From the NCBI RefSeq assembly GCF_001613065.1, contig NZ_BDBQ01000090.1:1-64000 (forward strand): 64,000 nt of DNA. Reading direction: 5' to 3'. Of this stretch, positions 48,824 to 57,994 are shown piece by piece. The first letter of the stretch is position 1, and every line of letters begins with the position of its first letter. Both the position numbers and the translations under genes were made by a program. The notes below the pieces were generated by a model, which was given only the letters and a program-made list of their open reading frames with translations, had not been told where the DNA came from and searched no databases. This stretch comes from Nocardia miyunensis NBRC 108239 (GTDB lineage: Bacteria; Actinomycetota; Actinomycetes; Mycobacteriales; Mycobacteriaceae).

Positions 48824-50025
48824 AGTTCGAGCACCTTCCTTTCGCGCAACTGGGTGAGCACCTCGACCGATGCGTCGGGGGACAGTGCGGTGACGTCCTC
48901 GGGGGCGAACGCGCCGCAGTCCAGGCCGCGCAGCACCACCGTGGCCAAGGCCTGCGCGGTGGCGGGTTCGTCGACCACGGCCCCGCCCCGGCGTCGCAGA
49001 TAGCCGTCGATGCGCGGGGCCGCGGCCAGGAGTGCGCCGCGGAAGAAGGCATAGGTGGCGGCCCAGCGCGTGACCAGATGGCCGGGATGCATATCCCAGC
49101 CCTGGTAGTAGCCGCGTTCGAGCGCCCGGGTGACGAGCCGGAAGTGCCGCTCGAGCGCCGCCGCGGCGGCATCCCCGATCGGAAGCACCTGCGTCGAGCC
49201 GTCGCACACCCACACGCCGGTCTGCGCGGCCGCGGCCTGCATGACCGCCTTGGCATGATCGGCCACCGGATGCTCCAGCGACTGGAACTGCGGAGCGATA
49301 CCGCACGCGGCACTGTAATCGTAAGTGCCGTAATGCAATCCGGTGCAGCGTCCGGCCGAACGATGGATCGCCCGGGCGACCGTGGCCGAACCGTCGGCCG
49401 CGATCACCGCTTGCGGACTCTCGATCTGCAACTCGAAACGCAATGTGCCCGAGGCGATCCCGTATGCCCTCTCCAACATCTCGCAGACCTGAACCGCGAC
49501 GTCCACCTGCTCGACGGCCCGCAGTTTCGGCACGGTGAAAACGAATCCCTCCGGCACGCCGCCTGCCCCGTCCAGGACGAGCTCGAGCGTCCGTACCGCC
49601 CGCTCGTACTCCCCGAGAGTCAGCCCCTTGATCCGCACACCCCGTGAGAAAACCGCTGAGGGCAACGCCGCGAGCACCCGCCCGGCCCGCCTCGCATCGT
49701 CATCCTCCACCGCATCCCCGCGAGTGCCGTACCCGTCCTCGAAATCCAGTCGCAGATCCTGAATTGGCGTCTGCGCCAACGTCTCCCGAGCCCGCGCCAG
49801 CACCTCAACCCCGGCCAGGCCGGTCAGCAGATCTATGTGCCGGTCGGCCAATTCCACCGCGGTCGCACCCCACTCGCCCGGCAGATCCGCCTGCGTATCC
49901 GCCGCGCAGACATAAGCGGTGTGCACGGGCTGACCCGGCCGATCGCCGGGGTACCGTCGCAGCAGATCCGTCTCGACTACTCGCAGCCGCTCGCCGATGG
50001 TGTGAAGGTCACTGTGTGGGCTCAT
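48820..50025 (-). CDS. DUF6986 aldolase/citrate-lyase-like protein of the ureide cluster
   Basis: 401 residues with the CitE/HpcH TIM-barrel features: DLRLDFEDGYGTRGDAVEDD (metal-binding acidic residues), FVFTVPKLRAVEQVD, LRFELQIESPQAVI (metal Glu) and GTYDYSAACGIA. This family is found mainly with allantoin-degradation genes, so a role on glyoxylate or ureidoglycolate-derived carbon is likely but unproven. ATG 50025; the frame is open upstream into the gap. Head of a DUF6986-alc-puuE operon. Confidence 0.85.
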   Translation of the reverse strand: MSPHSDLHTIGERLRVVETDLLRRYPGDRPGQPVHTAYVCAADTQADLPGEWGATAVELADRHIDLLTGLAGVEVLARARETLAQTPIQDLRLDFEDGYGTRGDAVEDDDARRAGRVLAALPSAVFSRGVRIKGLTLGEYERAVRTLELVLDGAGGVPEGFVFTVPKLRAVEQVDVAVQVCEMLERAYGIASGTLRFELQIESPQAVIAADGSATVARAIHRSAGRCTGLHYGTYDYSAACGIAPQFQSLEHPVADHAKAVMQAAAAQTGVWVCDGSTQVLPIGDAAAAALERHFRLVTRALERGYYQGWDMHPGHLVTRWAATYAFFRGALLAAAPRIDGYLRRRGGAVVDEPATAQALATVVLRGLDCGAFAPEDVTALSPDASVEVLTQLRERKVLEL

Positions 50026-50657
50026 AGCGCGGTTCTCTCGGTGGCGAACGTGGTCGTACCTCGTTTGTGGTGAGGGATATGAGTGGAGTAGGCGGGCTGT
50101 CTCGTTCGCGGTGCGAGATGTGATCGGAGTGCACGGGCTGCCCCAGATGCCCGCTGCGGCGACGCGGCCTCGACTACCCGAAGACGGTCGTCGATGCCGT
50201 CGAGTTCGCCGTGCGGGGGCGGCGTCGAATCGCTTCGATGTCGAAAGTAGTTGTGCCCATTGGCCGAATGGATCCGCCGTTGCATCGATGGTGGCGGCTG
50301 AATTCGGTTGCGGCCGCTCGCCGATGCTGCTGCCCGCCCGGCGCACCACTTGTGCAGTGGGTCGAGCATCGATGCATGTTCGCCCGATCGACCGAAGCGT
50401 CCGTGATCGTGACGCGATACCGCCGACCTCGCTCGATCGATGCCATGCGCCGAAAGCTGTTGGGGCGCACGCGGGGACATAGCTGTCACGCCGGGGAGTA
50501 CTCTCATCGCCAGCAGCACGGTGTCGCTCCGGTCATCTCACACTCCGATCGATCGGCCCCGCGTAGGGCGGTTGACGGGGTGACGGTACCGAGGTGATGT
50601 TGCGTGATTGTTGCCCGAATCGTATACGTTTCGGCCTGTGCTGTCCGGGGCCGGGAA
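50026..50657. other. 632-nt gap with a decayed copy of the DUF6986 5' region
   Basis: No intact gene. Bases 50129-50200 resemble 49921-50000 (codons near the DUF6986 start) at an offset of ~208: GTGCACGGGCTG-CCC, then CGACTAC-CG and GCCG-TG-AG patterns. The remainder shows no coding signal. It must hold the promoters of the ureide operon (minus) and the end of the MarR gene. Confidence 0.45.
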
Positions 50658-51140
50658 TCAGCGCGGATTCGCCGAGCTGGTTTCGCGGGAGTCGGGGCGG
50701 GGCCAGGGGCGGCCGTCGAGACGTTCGATATCCATGTTGAAGCGGCGCAGGTAGCCGGCGAAGGCGGCGATGTCCTCATCGGTCCAGTCGGCCATCACGC
50801 GGGTCATGCCCTCGACGTTGACGGCGCGGGCGGCGTGCAGGCGGCGGCGGCCCGCCTCGGTGAGCTGGAACTTGCGCGCGATGCCGCCGTCGGGATCGGC
50901 GATGCGTTCGACGAGCCGGTCTCGCAGCAGCGCGCGGGTCTGGCGGTTCAGGGTCGAGGCGTCCAGGCGAAGCGCGTCACCGAACTGCCGGATGGATTGC
51001 GGCCCGGCCAGTTCGATGCGGCTCAGCAGTAGGTAGGCGCTGCGCTCGAGCAGGCCGTTCCCGCTGCGGAAGCGCGGGTTGAGGGTGTACTTCGTGAGCA
51101 GCATGCTCTCGAATTCGACCAGGTCCACGGGCCCGTCCAT
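50658..51140 (-). CDS. MarR-family regulator
   Basis: 160 residues with a winged helix: LSRIELAGPQSIRQFGDALR, LDASTLNRQTRALLRDRLVE as recognition helix and DPDGGIARKFQLTEAGRRRL as wing. Start ATG (51138-51140) has AAGGGAG 5 nt upstream. Divergent from the MFS fusion gene; the TGTGC-ATTAC-GCACA palindrome in the shared promoter is its likely operator. It probably responds to an exported compound. Confidence 0.9.
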   Translation of the reverse strand: MDGPVDLVEFESMLLTKYTLNPRFRSGNGLLERSAYLLLSRIELAGPQSIRQFGDALRLDASTLNRQTRALLRDRLVERIADPDGGIARKFQLTEAGRRRLHAARAVNVEGMTRVMADWTDEDIAAFAGYLRRFNMDIERLDGRPWPRPDSRETSSANPR

Positions 51141-51219
51141 GCCGAACTCCCTTCTGCTGTGCCCGCTGCGGACGATACCCGCGAGACGGACGCCACATCT
51201 TTGTGCACTCAGCAATTAT

Positions 51220-51234
51220 TGTGCATTACGCACA
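51220..51234. promoter_or_regulatory. Candidate MarR operator
   Basis: TGTGC-ATTAC-GCACA, a perfect 5-bp inverted repeat; a second related half (TTGTGCACTCAGC) lies at 51201-51213. Both sit in the AT-rich 141-nt divergent promoter of the MarR and MFS-fusion genes. Confidence 0.6.
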
Positions 51235-51281
51235 CGATATGCATACTACATATTAACGGCGTGACTCGTTAGGAGATTGAC

Positions 51282-53639
51282 GTGGCCGAAAAACAACCTG
51301 CCGCCCGCTCCGGCGGCATACTGGCGGTGCTGGCATTCGCCGGCATCGTCGCGTCATTGACGCAAACCCTGGTGATCCCGATGCTCGGCCAGATGCCGAA
51401 GCTGCTGCACACCTCGACGGCCAACGCGACCTGGGTGGTGACCGCCAGCCTGCTGGTCGCCGCGGTCGTCACGCCGGTCGCCGGACGCCTGGGTGACATG
51501 TACGGGAAGCGCCAGGTCCTGCTGCTGTCGACCGTCCCGCTGATCGTGGGTTCGGTGGTGTGCGCGCTGTCCTCCTCGCTGTGGCCGATGATCATCGGCC
51601 GTGGCTTGCAGGGAATGAGTGTGGGCATCATCCCCGTCGGCATCGCCGCGCTGCGCGATCTGCTGCCGCCCGAGCGGCTCGGCTCGGGTATCGCGCTGAT
51701 CAGCTCGTCACTGGGAATCGGTGGTGCGCTGGGTCTGCCGCTGTCCGCGGCGGTTGTGCAATACGCCAACTGGCGGGTGCTGTTCTGGGGCGTCGCGGTG
51801 GCCGGTGTGGTCGTCGCGGCGCTGATCTACTTCGTGCTGCCCACGGTCGCGCCTGCCGGTTCGACCGGACGCTTCGACGTACTCGGCGCGATCGGATTGG
51901 GCGCGGGATTGGTGTGCCTGCTGCTCGCGGTGTCCAAGGGCGGTTCGTGGGGCTGGGGCAGCGCGGGCATCATCATCCTGTTCGTCGCCGCGGTCGTGGT
52001 GCTGCTGCTGTGGGGTTGGTGGGAGCTGCGCAGCAGTGCGCCGCTGGTCGATCTGCGGACCACCGCGCGTCCGCAGGTGCTGATGACGAATATCGCGTCC
52101 ATCGGGATCGGCGTCGCGATGTACTCGCAGTCGCTGATCGTCCCGCAATTGATGCAGCTGCCCAAGATCACCGGCTATGGCCTGGGCCAGTCGATGATGG
52201 CGATGGGCCTGTTCATGGCGCCGGGCGGTTTGATGATGATGCTGCTCTCGGTGCCCAGTGCCAAGCTGTCGGCACTGAAGGGGCCGAAGGTGACCCTGAC
52301 CGTCGGCGCCCTGATCATGGCCGTGGGCTACGGCCTGTCGATGGTGCTGATGGGCAACCCCTGGACGTTGATGATCGTGACGATCGTCATCAGCTCGGGC
52401 ACCGGATTCGCCTACGGCGCGATGCCCGCGCTGATCATGGGCGGTGTGCCGGTGAAGGATTCGGCCGCGGCCAACAGCTTCAACACCCTGATGCGGTCGA
52501 TCGGCACCTCGGTTTCCTCGGCCGTGATCGGCGTGGTGCTCGCGCAGATGAGCGTGAGCTTCGCCGGGACCAGCATCCCCACCGAGAACGGATTCCGTAC
52601 CGGCCTGCTGATCGGCTGCGGCGTCTCGATCGTGGCCGCGGTGCTCGCGATCTTCATCCCGGTGCGCCGCAGTGCGGCCGCCGCGGCTGAGGCCGCTGTC
52701 GCGCACACGGCGGCCGAGGCCGATCTTGTTGCCGCGGAAGTCGATTCGCTGCCGGTCGCCGGTGTCGTCTCCGCTGCCGTGCAGGTTGCGGCGGATCACT
52801 ACGCGGGGCCCACCGTCGCTGAAAACATCACCGGCCCTTCGGTTTACGGCCGGGTGCGCGATGCGGGCGGGCCCGTGGTGCCCGGTGCGACGCTGACGCT
52901 GATCTCGATGTCGGGCAGTCAGCAGGGCCGCGCGACCACCCGCCAGGACGGGTATTACGAACTCGCCGCGCCGTCCGCGGGCGTCTATGTGCTGATCGCC
53001 TCGGCGGAGGGCCGCCGCCCGGACGCTTCGACGGTCACGGTCGGCCCGGTCCCGACCGCCTGCGAGGTGACCCTCGCCGGGATGGGCACGCTGGCCGGAA
53101 CCGTCACCCGCGTCCCCGGCGATGATCCGGTGCCCGAGGCGCGTGTCGCGGCGCTGGACCCGCGCGGTGAGGTGGTCGCCTCGGCCGAGACCGACATCCT
53201 GGGCCGGTTCGGCCTGTCCGATCTGCCCGAGGGCGAATTCATCGTCGCGGTGAGCGCCGACGGCTTCCACCCGACGGCCGTTCCGGTGCTGGTGAGCGGT
53301 GCGGGTATCACCGAGATCGCGGTGCTGCTGCGGCCCGGTGCGCGCCTGAGCGGTGTGGTCCGGGTCCGCTCGGACGATCGGCCGCTGCACGACGCGCAGG
53401 TGACGCTGATGGATCCGGCCGGGCACGTGGTGGACACCATGACCACCGGCCCGGACGGCAGCTACACCTTCGCCAACCTGTCCGACGGCGACTACACCGT
53501 CGTGGTGAGCGGTTACGCGCCGGTCGTCATGCAGGTCAACGTGCACGGTGACGCCGTGCAGGGTGTCGATGCCCACCTCGGTCACGACGGTCCGGCCGTG
53601 CCGATGACCTCCGAGGTGGAGCACACCTCGGCCCGCTGA
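51282..53639 (+). CDS. MFS (DHA2-type) exporter fused to three carboxypeptidase-regulatory-like domains
   Basis: 785 residues. Residues ~1-460 are a 14-helix drug:H+ antiporter (motif A AGRLGDMYGKRQVLL, motif C-like SSSLGIGGALGLPLSAAVVQ). An Ala-rich linker leads to three beta-sandwich repeats at ~516-600 (YGRVRDAGGPVVPGATLTLI), ~600-685 (LAGTVTRVPGDDPVPEARVA) and ~686-765 (LSGVVRVRSDDRPLHDAQVT), each with the G-x-V-x(10)-P-x-A-x-V-x-L then DG-Y-F/A pattern of CarboxypepD_reg domains. GTG 51282 has AGGAGATTGAC upstream. The extra-membrane tail could gate, bind substrate or contact the cell wall. Regulated by the divergent MarR gene. Confidence 0.88.
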   Translation: MAEKQPAARSGGILAVLAFAGIVASLTQTLVIPMLGQMPKLLHTSTANATWVVTASLLVAAVVTPVAGRLGDMYGKRQVLLLSTVPLIVGSVVCALSSSLWPMIIGRGLQGMSVGIIPVGIAALRDLLPPERLGSGIALISSSLGIGGALGLPLSAAVVQYANWRVLFWGVAVAGVVVAALIYFVLPTVAPAGSTGRFDVLGAIGLGAGLVCLLLAVSKGGSWGWGSAGIIILFVAAVVVLLLWGWWELRSSAPLVDLRTTARPQVLMTNIASIGIGVAMYSQSLIVPQLMQLPKITGYGLGQSMMAMGLFMAPGGLMMMLLSVPSAKLSALKGPKVTLTVGALIMAVGYGLSMVLMGNPWTLMIVTIVISSGTGFAYGAMPALIMGGVPVKDSAAANSFNTLMRSIGTSVSSAVIGVVLAQMSVSFAGTSIPTENGFRTGLLIGCGVSIVAAVLAIFIPVRRSAAAAAEAAVAHTAAEADLVAAEVDSLPVAGVVSAAVQVAADHYAGPTVAENITGPSVYGRVRDAGGPVVPGATLTLISMSGSQQGRATTRQDGYYELAAPSAGVYVLIASAEGRRPDASTVTVGPVPTACEVTLAGMGTLAGTVTRVPGDDPVPEARVAALDPRGEVVASAETDILGRFGLSDLPEGEFIVAVSADGFHPTAVPVLVSGAGITEIAVLLRPGARLSGVVRVRSDDRPLHDAQVTLMDPAGHVVDTMTTGPDGSYTFANLSDGDYTVVVSGYAPVVMQVNVHGDAVQGVDAHLGHDGPAVPMTSEVEHTSAR

Positions 53640-53657
53640 TCGCGGTCACGCCGTACG

Positions 53658-53698
53658 AAAACCTCGGTGCCCGAGAATGATTCGGGCGCCGAGGTTTT
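53658..53698. terminator. Bidirectional terminator between convergent MFS genes
   Basis: AAAACCTCGGTGCCCGA (53658-53674) pairs with TCGGGCGCCGAGGTTTT (53682-53698) with one wobble, loop of seven. T-runs are present on both strands, so it ends both facing transcripts. Confidence 0.88.
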
Positions 53699-53705
53699 CT
53701 CGTAC

Positions 53706-55334
53706 CTAGTCGGCCACCGCCTCGCCGCCGGTCGCGGGCTGGCGACCGTGCCGCATCGCCACGGCGACGATCAGCGCGACGATCGTGGTGGCCAGCACCA
53801 CCCAGAAACTCAGCGTGTACCCGCGGTCGGCGAAGACCTGTGGGATCGTCTGGACCGACGAGTGCCCCATCACATCGATGTGCGCCTTGACCGGATGGTT
53901 GTTCAACAGAGCGGTGGTGATCGCCATGCAGACGGCCGAACCCATACTCATGGTGACCCCGAGCATGCCCGCGCTGATGCCCTGCTGTTCCTGTGGCACC
54001 GCGTCGATGATGAGGTTGGGGCCCGCGGCGTAGAAGCAGCCGAATCCGATGCCCGCCAGGAGATACAGCACCAGATACGTGATCCAGCTGTAGTGGAATA
54101 CGACGAATCCCACACCCGAGATCGTCAGGATGGTGAACGCGAGAATCGCCGGGATTCGCGCACCGAACCGCCGAGCCATCGCACCGGCGAACGGGCCGAC
54201 TATCATGCCGAGCAGACCGGCCCAGATGCCCACGTGCAGTGCGTATCCGAGCATGCTGAAGCCGTTGCCGTAGGTGTAGCTCGGATCGAAACTCACGTGT
54301 ACCAGATTCGCCGGGAGGGTCATCCCGGTCATCTGATGCGCCTGTGCCACAACGCCTTGCGTGACGCTCTCGCGTAGTCCGTCGACATTCGGGGTCTGCG
54401 TCATATAGCCCAGCGCGAGCGGCTGCACCGCGGTGATGCCGACGCCGAACGCGGTCATCAGCAGGGTGAGGCTGACCTTCGGGTTGACCAGGAGTTTCAT
54501 ATCCATGATCGGCCGGGAGACCCGGAACTCCACCACGACGAACAGCACCAGCATGGCCAAGCCGACGATGAGCCAGGCCAGCGCCGACGGGCGGCCCCAG
54601 CCCCAGGTCTGACCGTTGTCCAGGTAGAGCAGCGTGAACAGTGCGCCCGCGGACAGCAAGATCGCGCCGAACGGGTCGAAGCGTTCGCGCACACGCAGTT
54701 TCGTCTCCGGCACGATCCACATGACCAGGGGGGTCAGCACGAGGGTGAACGCGGCCAGGAACCAGAACATCGCGCGCCACTCGAAGTGGTCGACCAGGAA
54801 GCCGCCGATCAGCGGTGCGACCGCCCCGGAGAAGCCCAGTCCCGCCCCGATCATGCCGACGCCCAGCGGAATGTACTTGCGCGGGATGAGATCTCGGATC
54901 AGGCCGTAGGCGACGACCTGGCTGGCGATGGAGAGCGCAGCCAGGCCGCGGCCGATCAGGAAGATGGTCCAGTTGCTGGTCAACGCGCAGATGACGCAGC
55001 CGACGAAGAAGCAGAGTCCGGTGGCCAGGAACAGTTTCTTCTTGCCCCAGGCGTCGCTGGCCTTGCCGATCAGCGGCGTCGCGGCCGCGCCCACCAGCCC
55101 CAGGATGATGACCGCCCAGTTGATGTTCCCGCCCACGTTGGTGAACGTCTTGGTCATCTTCTGCAGGGCCGCCGAGACCATCGTGTACTGCAGCGGGACG
55201 ACCTCGGTGTACAGGACGATCACGACCAGGATGGTGAAGATCCGCAGGCGGGAGGCCCCGTCCAAGCGGCCGGTGTCGTTCTCGGCAGGGCTGTCGAGAT
55301 GGTCCGGCGGCGGACTGGTTTCGGTGGTGGACAT
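53706..55334 (-). CDS. MFS (DHA2-type) transporter
   Basis: 542 residues, about fourteen membrane helices. Motif A GKASDAWGKKKLFLA after helix 2, GAGLGFSGAVAPLIGGFLVD in helix 5, and a long outer loop between helices 11 and 12 (PNVDGLRESVTQGVVAQAHQ). Similar in kind to the MFS fusion gene on the other side of the terminator but without the extra domains. ATG 55334 has CAGGAGCTTCC upstream; an upstream frame to 55400 crosses the promoter. Starts the acyl-CoA cluster; may take up or export its substrate. Confidence 0.88.
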   Translation of the reverse strand: MSTTETSPPPDHLDSPAENDTGRLDGASRLRIFTILVVIVLYTEVVPLQYTMVSAALQKMTKTFTNVGGNINWAVIILGLVGAAATPLIGKASDAWGKKKLFLATGLCFFVGCVICALTSNWTIFLIGRGLAALSIASQVVAYGLIRDLIPRKYIPLGVGMIGAGLGFSGAVAPLIGGFLVDHFEWRAMFWFLAAFTLVLTPLVMWIVPETKLRVRERFDPFGAILLSAGALFTLLYLDNGQTWGWGRPSALAWLIVGLAMLVLFVVVEFRVSRPIMDMKLLVNPKVSLTLLMTAFGVGITAVQPLALGYMTQTPNVDGLRESVTQGVVAQAHQMTGMTLPANLVHVSFDPSYTYGNGFSMLGYALHVGIWAGLLGMIVGPFAGAMARRFGARIPAILAFTILTISGVGFVVFHYSWITYLVLYLLAGIGFGCFYAAGPNLIIDAVPQEQQGISAGMLGVTMSMGSAVCMAITTALLNNHPVKAHIDVMGHSSVQTIPQVFADRGYTLSFWVVLATTIVALIVAVAMRHGRQPATGGEAVAD

Positions 55335-55622
55335 GGAAGCTCCTGAAGCAGGGCGATATGAACACGAGGCGCTGAATGTGATCGAGGTCTCGCTAGCCAT
55401 TTATGGTAAGGAGATTCTCAAGTCACACAAGTAGCATTTTCGTTATGCGACCATCATGATTTCGCATGGTCGGCCGTGTCATAAGGCCAGGTACCCCCGG
55501 TGCCGCGCCAGGGTCCGGAAGGTTTTGTGCCGCTGAGTCTTTTCGCCGGGCCGACCACTCATCGGCGATATCGGTCTGCTTCGCGCCGAGCTTGCCGGGA
55601 AGGTCCGTGTTCTGCTGCCGGG

Positions 55623-56018
55623 TTACTTCGCAGCGTGCTCGACCAGGATCGGCCCGGCGATGCGGAACGCCTCCACCCCGGCCGGCACCCCGGCGTAGAC
55701 GGTCGCGTGCAGCAGCACCTCGCGGATCTCCTCCGGAGTGACGCCGTTGGTAAGCGCCGCGCGTACGTGCGTGGCGAATTCGGTGGACCGGTTCAGCGCG
55801 GTCAGCATGCTCAGGGTGAGCATCGAACGGGTGCGGCGATCCAGACCTTCCCTGGTCCACACCGCGCCCCAGCAGTATTCGGTGACCAGATCCTGTAGCG
55901 GCCGGGAGAATTCGGTGGCCGAGGCGAGGGCGCGCTCGACGTACTCCTCGCCCACCACCTCCCGGCGGACCTGTAGTCCGGCTTCGTAGCGTTCGGCGGG
56001 GGTTTCGTCGATTGGCAT
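55623..56018 (-). CDS. Carboxymuconolactone decarboxylase-family protein
   Basis: 131 residues of the CMD/AhpD-like fold, close to PcaC: VREV-type helix QVRREVVGEEYVERALASAT, DLVTEYCWGAVWTREGLDRR, ALTNGVTPEEIREVLLHATV. The Cys is in EYCWG, one Cys only, so not a two-Cys AhpD. Role in an aromatic or dicarboxylate pathway is likely; it lies downstream of an SDR remnant on the same strand. ATG 56018 (AAAGGA 9 nt upstream) is preferred over TTG 56027. Confidence 0.85.
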   Translation of the reverse strand: MPIDETPAERYEAGLQVRREVVGEEYVERALASATEFSRPLQDLVTEYCWGAVWTREGLDRRTRSMLTLSMLTALNRSTEFATHVRAALTNGVTPEEIREVLLHATVYAGVPAGVEAFRIAGPILVEHAAK

Positions 56019-56042
56019 GTGTGGCAATCCTTTCCGGATTCC

Positions 56043-56327
56043 TCAGTCCAGGAACAGGTCCGGGGTGGGGTTCGGGCCGCCGCCGTAGCGGGAGAAATCG
56101 TCGAGCCCGGCGTAGTGGGACAGCGCGTCGGTATCCAGGAAGCAGTTGCCGGTGGTCTTGCGCGCCGGGCGGGACAGGATCGCCGCCGCGGCGTCGGCCA
56201 GGGTCTTGGTCAGCAGCGCCACATTGGCACCCTGCCGGGCGGCGGCGAGGGCGATCGCCAGGCCGATGCCGCGGCTCGCACCGGAGATCACCATCGTGCG
56301 ATCGGTCAGCGGTAGGTGGTCGGACAT
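56043..56327 (-). pseudogene. Internally deleted SDR (HSDL2-like) remnant
   Basis: A 94-codon in-frame sequence made of two ends of one SDR: an N-terminal Rossmann start (MVISGASRGIGLAIALAAAR, then QGANVALLTKT) joined directly to the C-terminal tail (LADAAAAILSRPARKTTGNC, FLDTDAL, PDLFLD). The ~190 residues in between, with the catalytic Ser-Tyr-Lys, are missing. The tail is typical of SDRs of the hydroxysteroid-dehydrogenase-like 2 group (~280 residues). No frameshift. It is non-functional as a dehydrogenase. ATG 56327. Confidence 0.85.
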
Positions 56328-56416
56328 CGTGCTCCTCGGTCGCAACAGCTTCGTGATCAGGCATTCACACCTGATGGTATTGGCATTCTCTTTTTTGGCA
56401 AGTACCGTATTCACTG

Positions 56417-57994
56417 ATGAACAACGAAGTGCAGACCTCGTCCGGTATCCCGCTCGAAGCGGTGTACGGACCGCAGGATCGGCGAGCCGATCCGCCCGCG
56501 CCGGGCGAGTACCCCTTCACGCGCGGAAACTTCGCCTCCGGCTATCGAGGTCGGCTGTGGACGTTCCGGCAGTACTCCGGATTCGGCACCGCCGAGGAGT
56601 CCAACCGGCGCTACCGGTATCTGCTCGAACAGGGCGGCACCGGACTGTCGGTGGCACTGGACCTGCCGACCCAATGCGGTTACGACTCCGACGATCCGGA
56701 GGTGAGCGAGGAGGTCGGCCGCGTGGGCGTCGCTGTGGACACCCTCGCCGACGCCGAGATCCTGTTCGACGGAATCCCGTTGGACAAGATCTCCACCAGC
56801 TTCACCATCAACGGCACCGCCGCGATCCTGCTGGCGTTCTACGTCGCGGCGGCGGAGAAGAAGGGTGTGCCGCGCGAAAAGCTCACCGGCACGATCCAGA
56901 ACGACATCCTCAAGGAGTACGCCTCGCGCGGCACCTGGATCTGGCCGCCCGAGCCGTCACTGCGGCTGATCGCCGACACCATCGAATTCTGCGCCGCACA
57001 GGTGCCGCGATTCAACGCGATCTCGGTGGCGGGCGCGCACTTTCGCGATGCGGGCGCGACCGCCGTGCAGGAGATGGCCTTCACCCTGGCCGACGGCGTC
57101 ACCTACTGCGACACCGTCGTCGCACGCGGGCGGATGAGCATCGATCAGTTCGCGCCGCAGGTCTCCTTCTTCTTCTACACGCACGGCGATTTCTTCGAGG
57201 AGATAGCGAAATACCGTGCGGGACGGCGTCGTTGGGCCACGATCGTGCGCGAACGGTACGGCGCGACCAAGGACAAGGCGTCGATGTTCCGGTTCGGCTG
57301 CGTCTCCGGCGGTGCGTCGCTGTACGCGCCGCAGGCGCAGAACAATCTGGTGCGCATCGCCTACGAGGCGCTGGCCTCGGTGCTGGGCGGGGTGCAGTCG
57401 ATGTTCACCGCCGCCTGGGACGAGCCGTTCGCGCTGCCCAGCGAGGAATCGGCGACGATGGCGCTGCGCACCCAGCAGATCCTGGCGTACGAGACCGGCG
57501 TGACCAGGGTCGCGGATCCGCTCGGCGGTTCGTACTTCGTCGAGGCGCTGACCGACGAGACCGAGGCGCGCATCGTCGAGATCATGGCCGATCTGGACCG
57601 GCACGGCGGGATGGTGCGCTGCATCGAGGACGGTTACCTGCAGGGGCTGATCGCCGACGAGGCGTACAAGGCCCATCAGCAGATCGAATCGGGCGAACGT
57701 CCGGTGGTGGGGGTGAACCGGTTCGTCTCCGACGAGCCCGCGCCCGATATCGGCACCTACGAACTCGACGCGCAGGGACGCGAGGTGCAGTTGCAACGCC
57801 TGGCCAAGGTCAAGGCCGAAAGGAATTCCGCCGCAGTGGAATCCACGCTGACCGCACTGTCGCGCGCCGCCGAGGGAGACGAGAATCTGATGGACCGCCT
57901 GATCGACTGCGCCAACGCCTACTGCACGGTCGGGGAGATGACCGCCGCGCTGAAATCGGTGTGGGGCGAATTCCAGCAGCCGGTGGTGTTCTGA
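56417..57994 (+). CDS. B12-dependent acyl-CoA mutase, large subunit
   Basis: 525-residue catalytic subunit of the methylmalonyl/isobutyryl-CoA mutase family (TIM barrel for acyl-CoA isomerisation with adenosylcobalamin). Motifs: YPFTRGNFASGYRGRLWTFR, LSVALDLPTQCGYDSDDP, GTIQNDILKEYASRGTWIWP, AFTLADG. Compared from memory with methylmalonyl-CoA mutase, Tyr89 and Arg207 equivalents remain (Y43, R171; both needed for a dicarboxylyl-CoA), but the SISGYH motif reads SVAGAH (A207-H208), so Tyr243 is Ala. The ATG at 56417 has no strong Shine-Dalgarno. Partner small subunit follows immediately (TGATG). Confidence 0.88.
   Translation: MNNEVQTSSGIPLEAVYGPQDRRADPPAPGEYPFTRGNFASGYRGRLWTFRQYSGFGTAEESNRRYRYLLEQGGTGLSVALDLPTQCGYDSDDPEVSEEVGRVGVAVDTLADAEILFDGIPLDKISTSFTINGTAAILLAFYVAAAEKKGVPREKLTGTIQNDILKEYASRGTWIWPPEPSLRLIADTIEFCAAQVPRFNAISVAGAHFRDAGATAVQEMAFTLADGVTYCDTVVARGRMSIDQFAPQVSFFFYTHGDFFEEIAKYRAGRRRWATIVRERYGATKDKASMFRFGCVSGGASLYAPQAQNNLVRIAYEALASVLGGVQSMFTAAWDEPFALPSEESATMALRTQQILAYETGVTRVADPLGGSYFVEALTDETEARIVEIMADLDRHGGMVRCIEDGYLQGLIADEAYKAHQQIESGERPVVGVNRFVSDEPAPDIGTYELDAQGREVQLQRLAKVKAERNSAAVESTLTALSRAAEGDENLMDRLIDCANAYCTVGEMTAALKSVWGEFQQPVVF

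Noticed and set aside
50111..50597. Open frames of 90-130 codons in the gap before the MarR gene
   Set aside because: All are Arg/Ser/Pro-rich, lack Shine-Dalgarno sequences and overlap each other on both strands; no one frame stands out.
53536..55365. 609-codon minus-strand frame overlapping the second MFS gene
   Set aside because: It is in another frame of the same strand; the 542-residue MFS reading shows clear membrane helices and motif A, this one does not.
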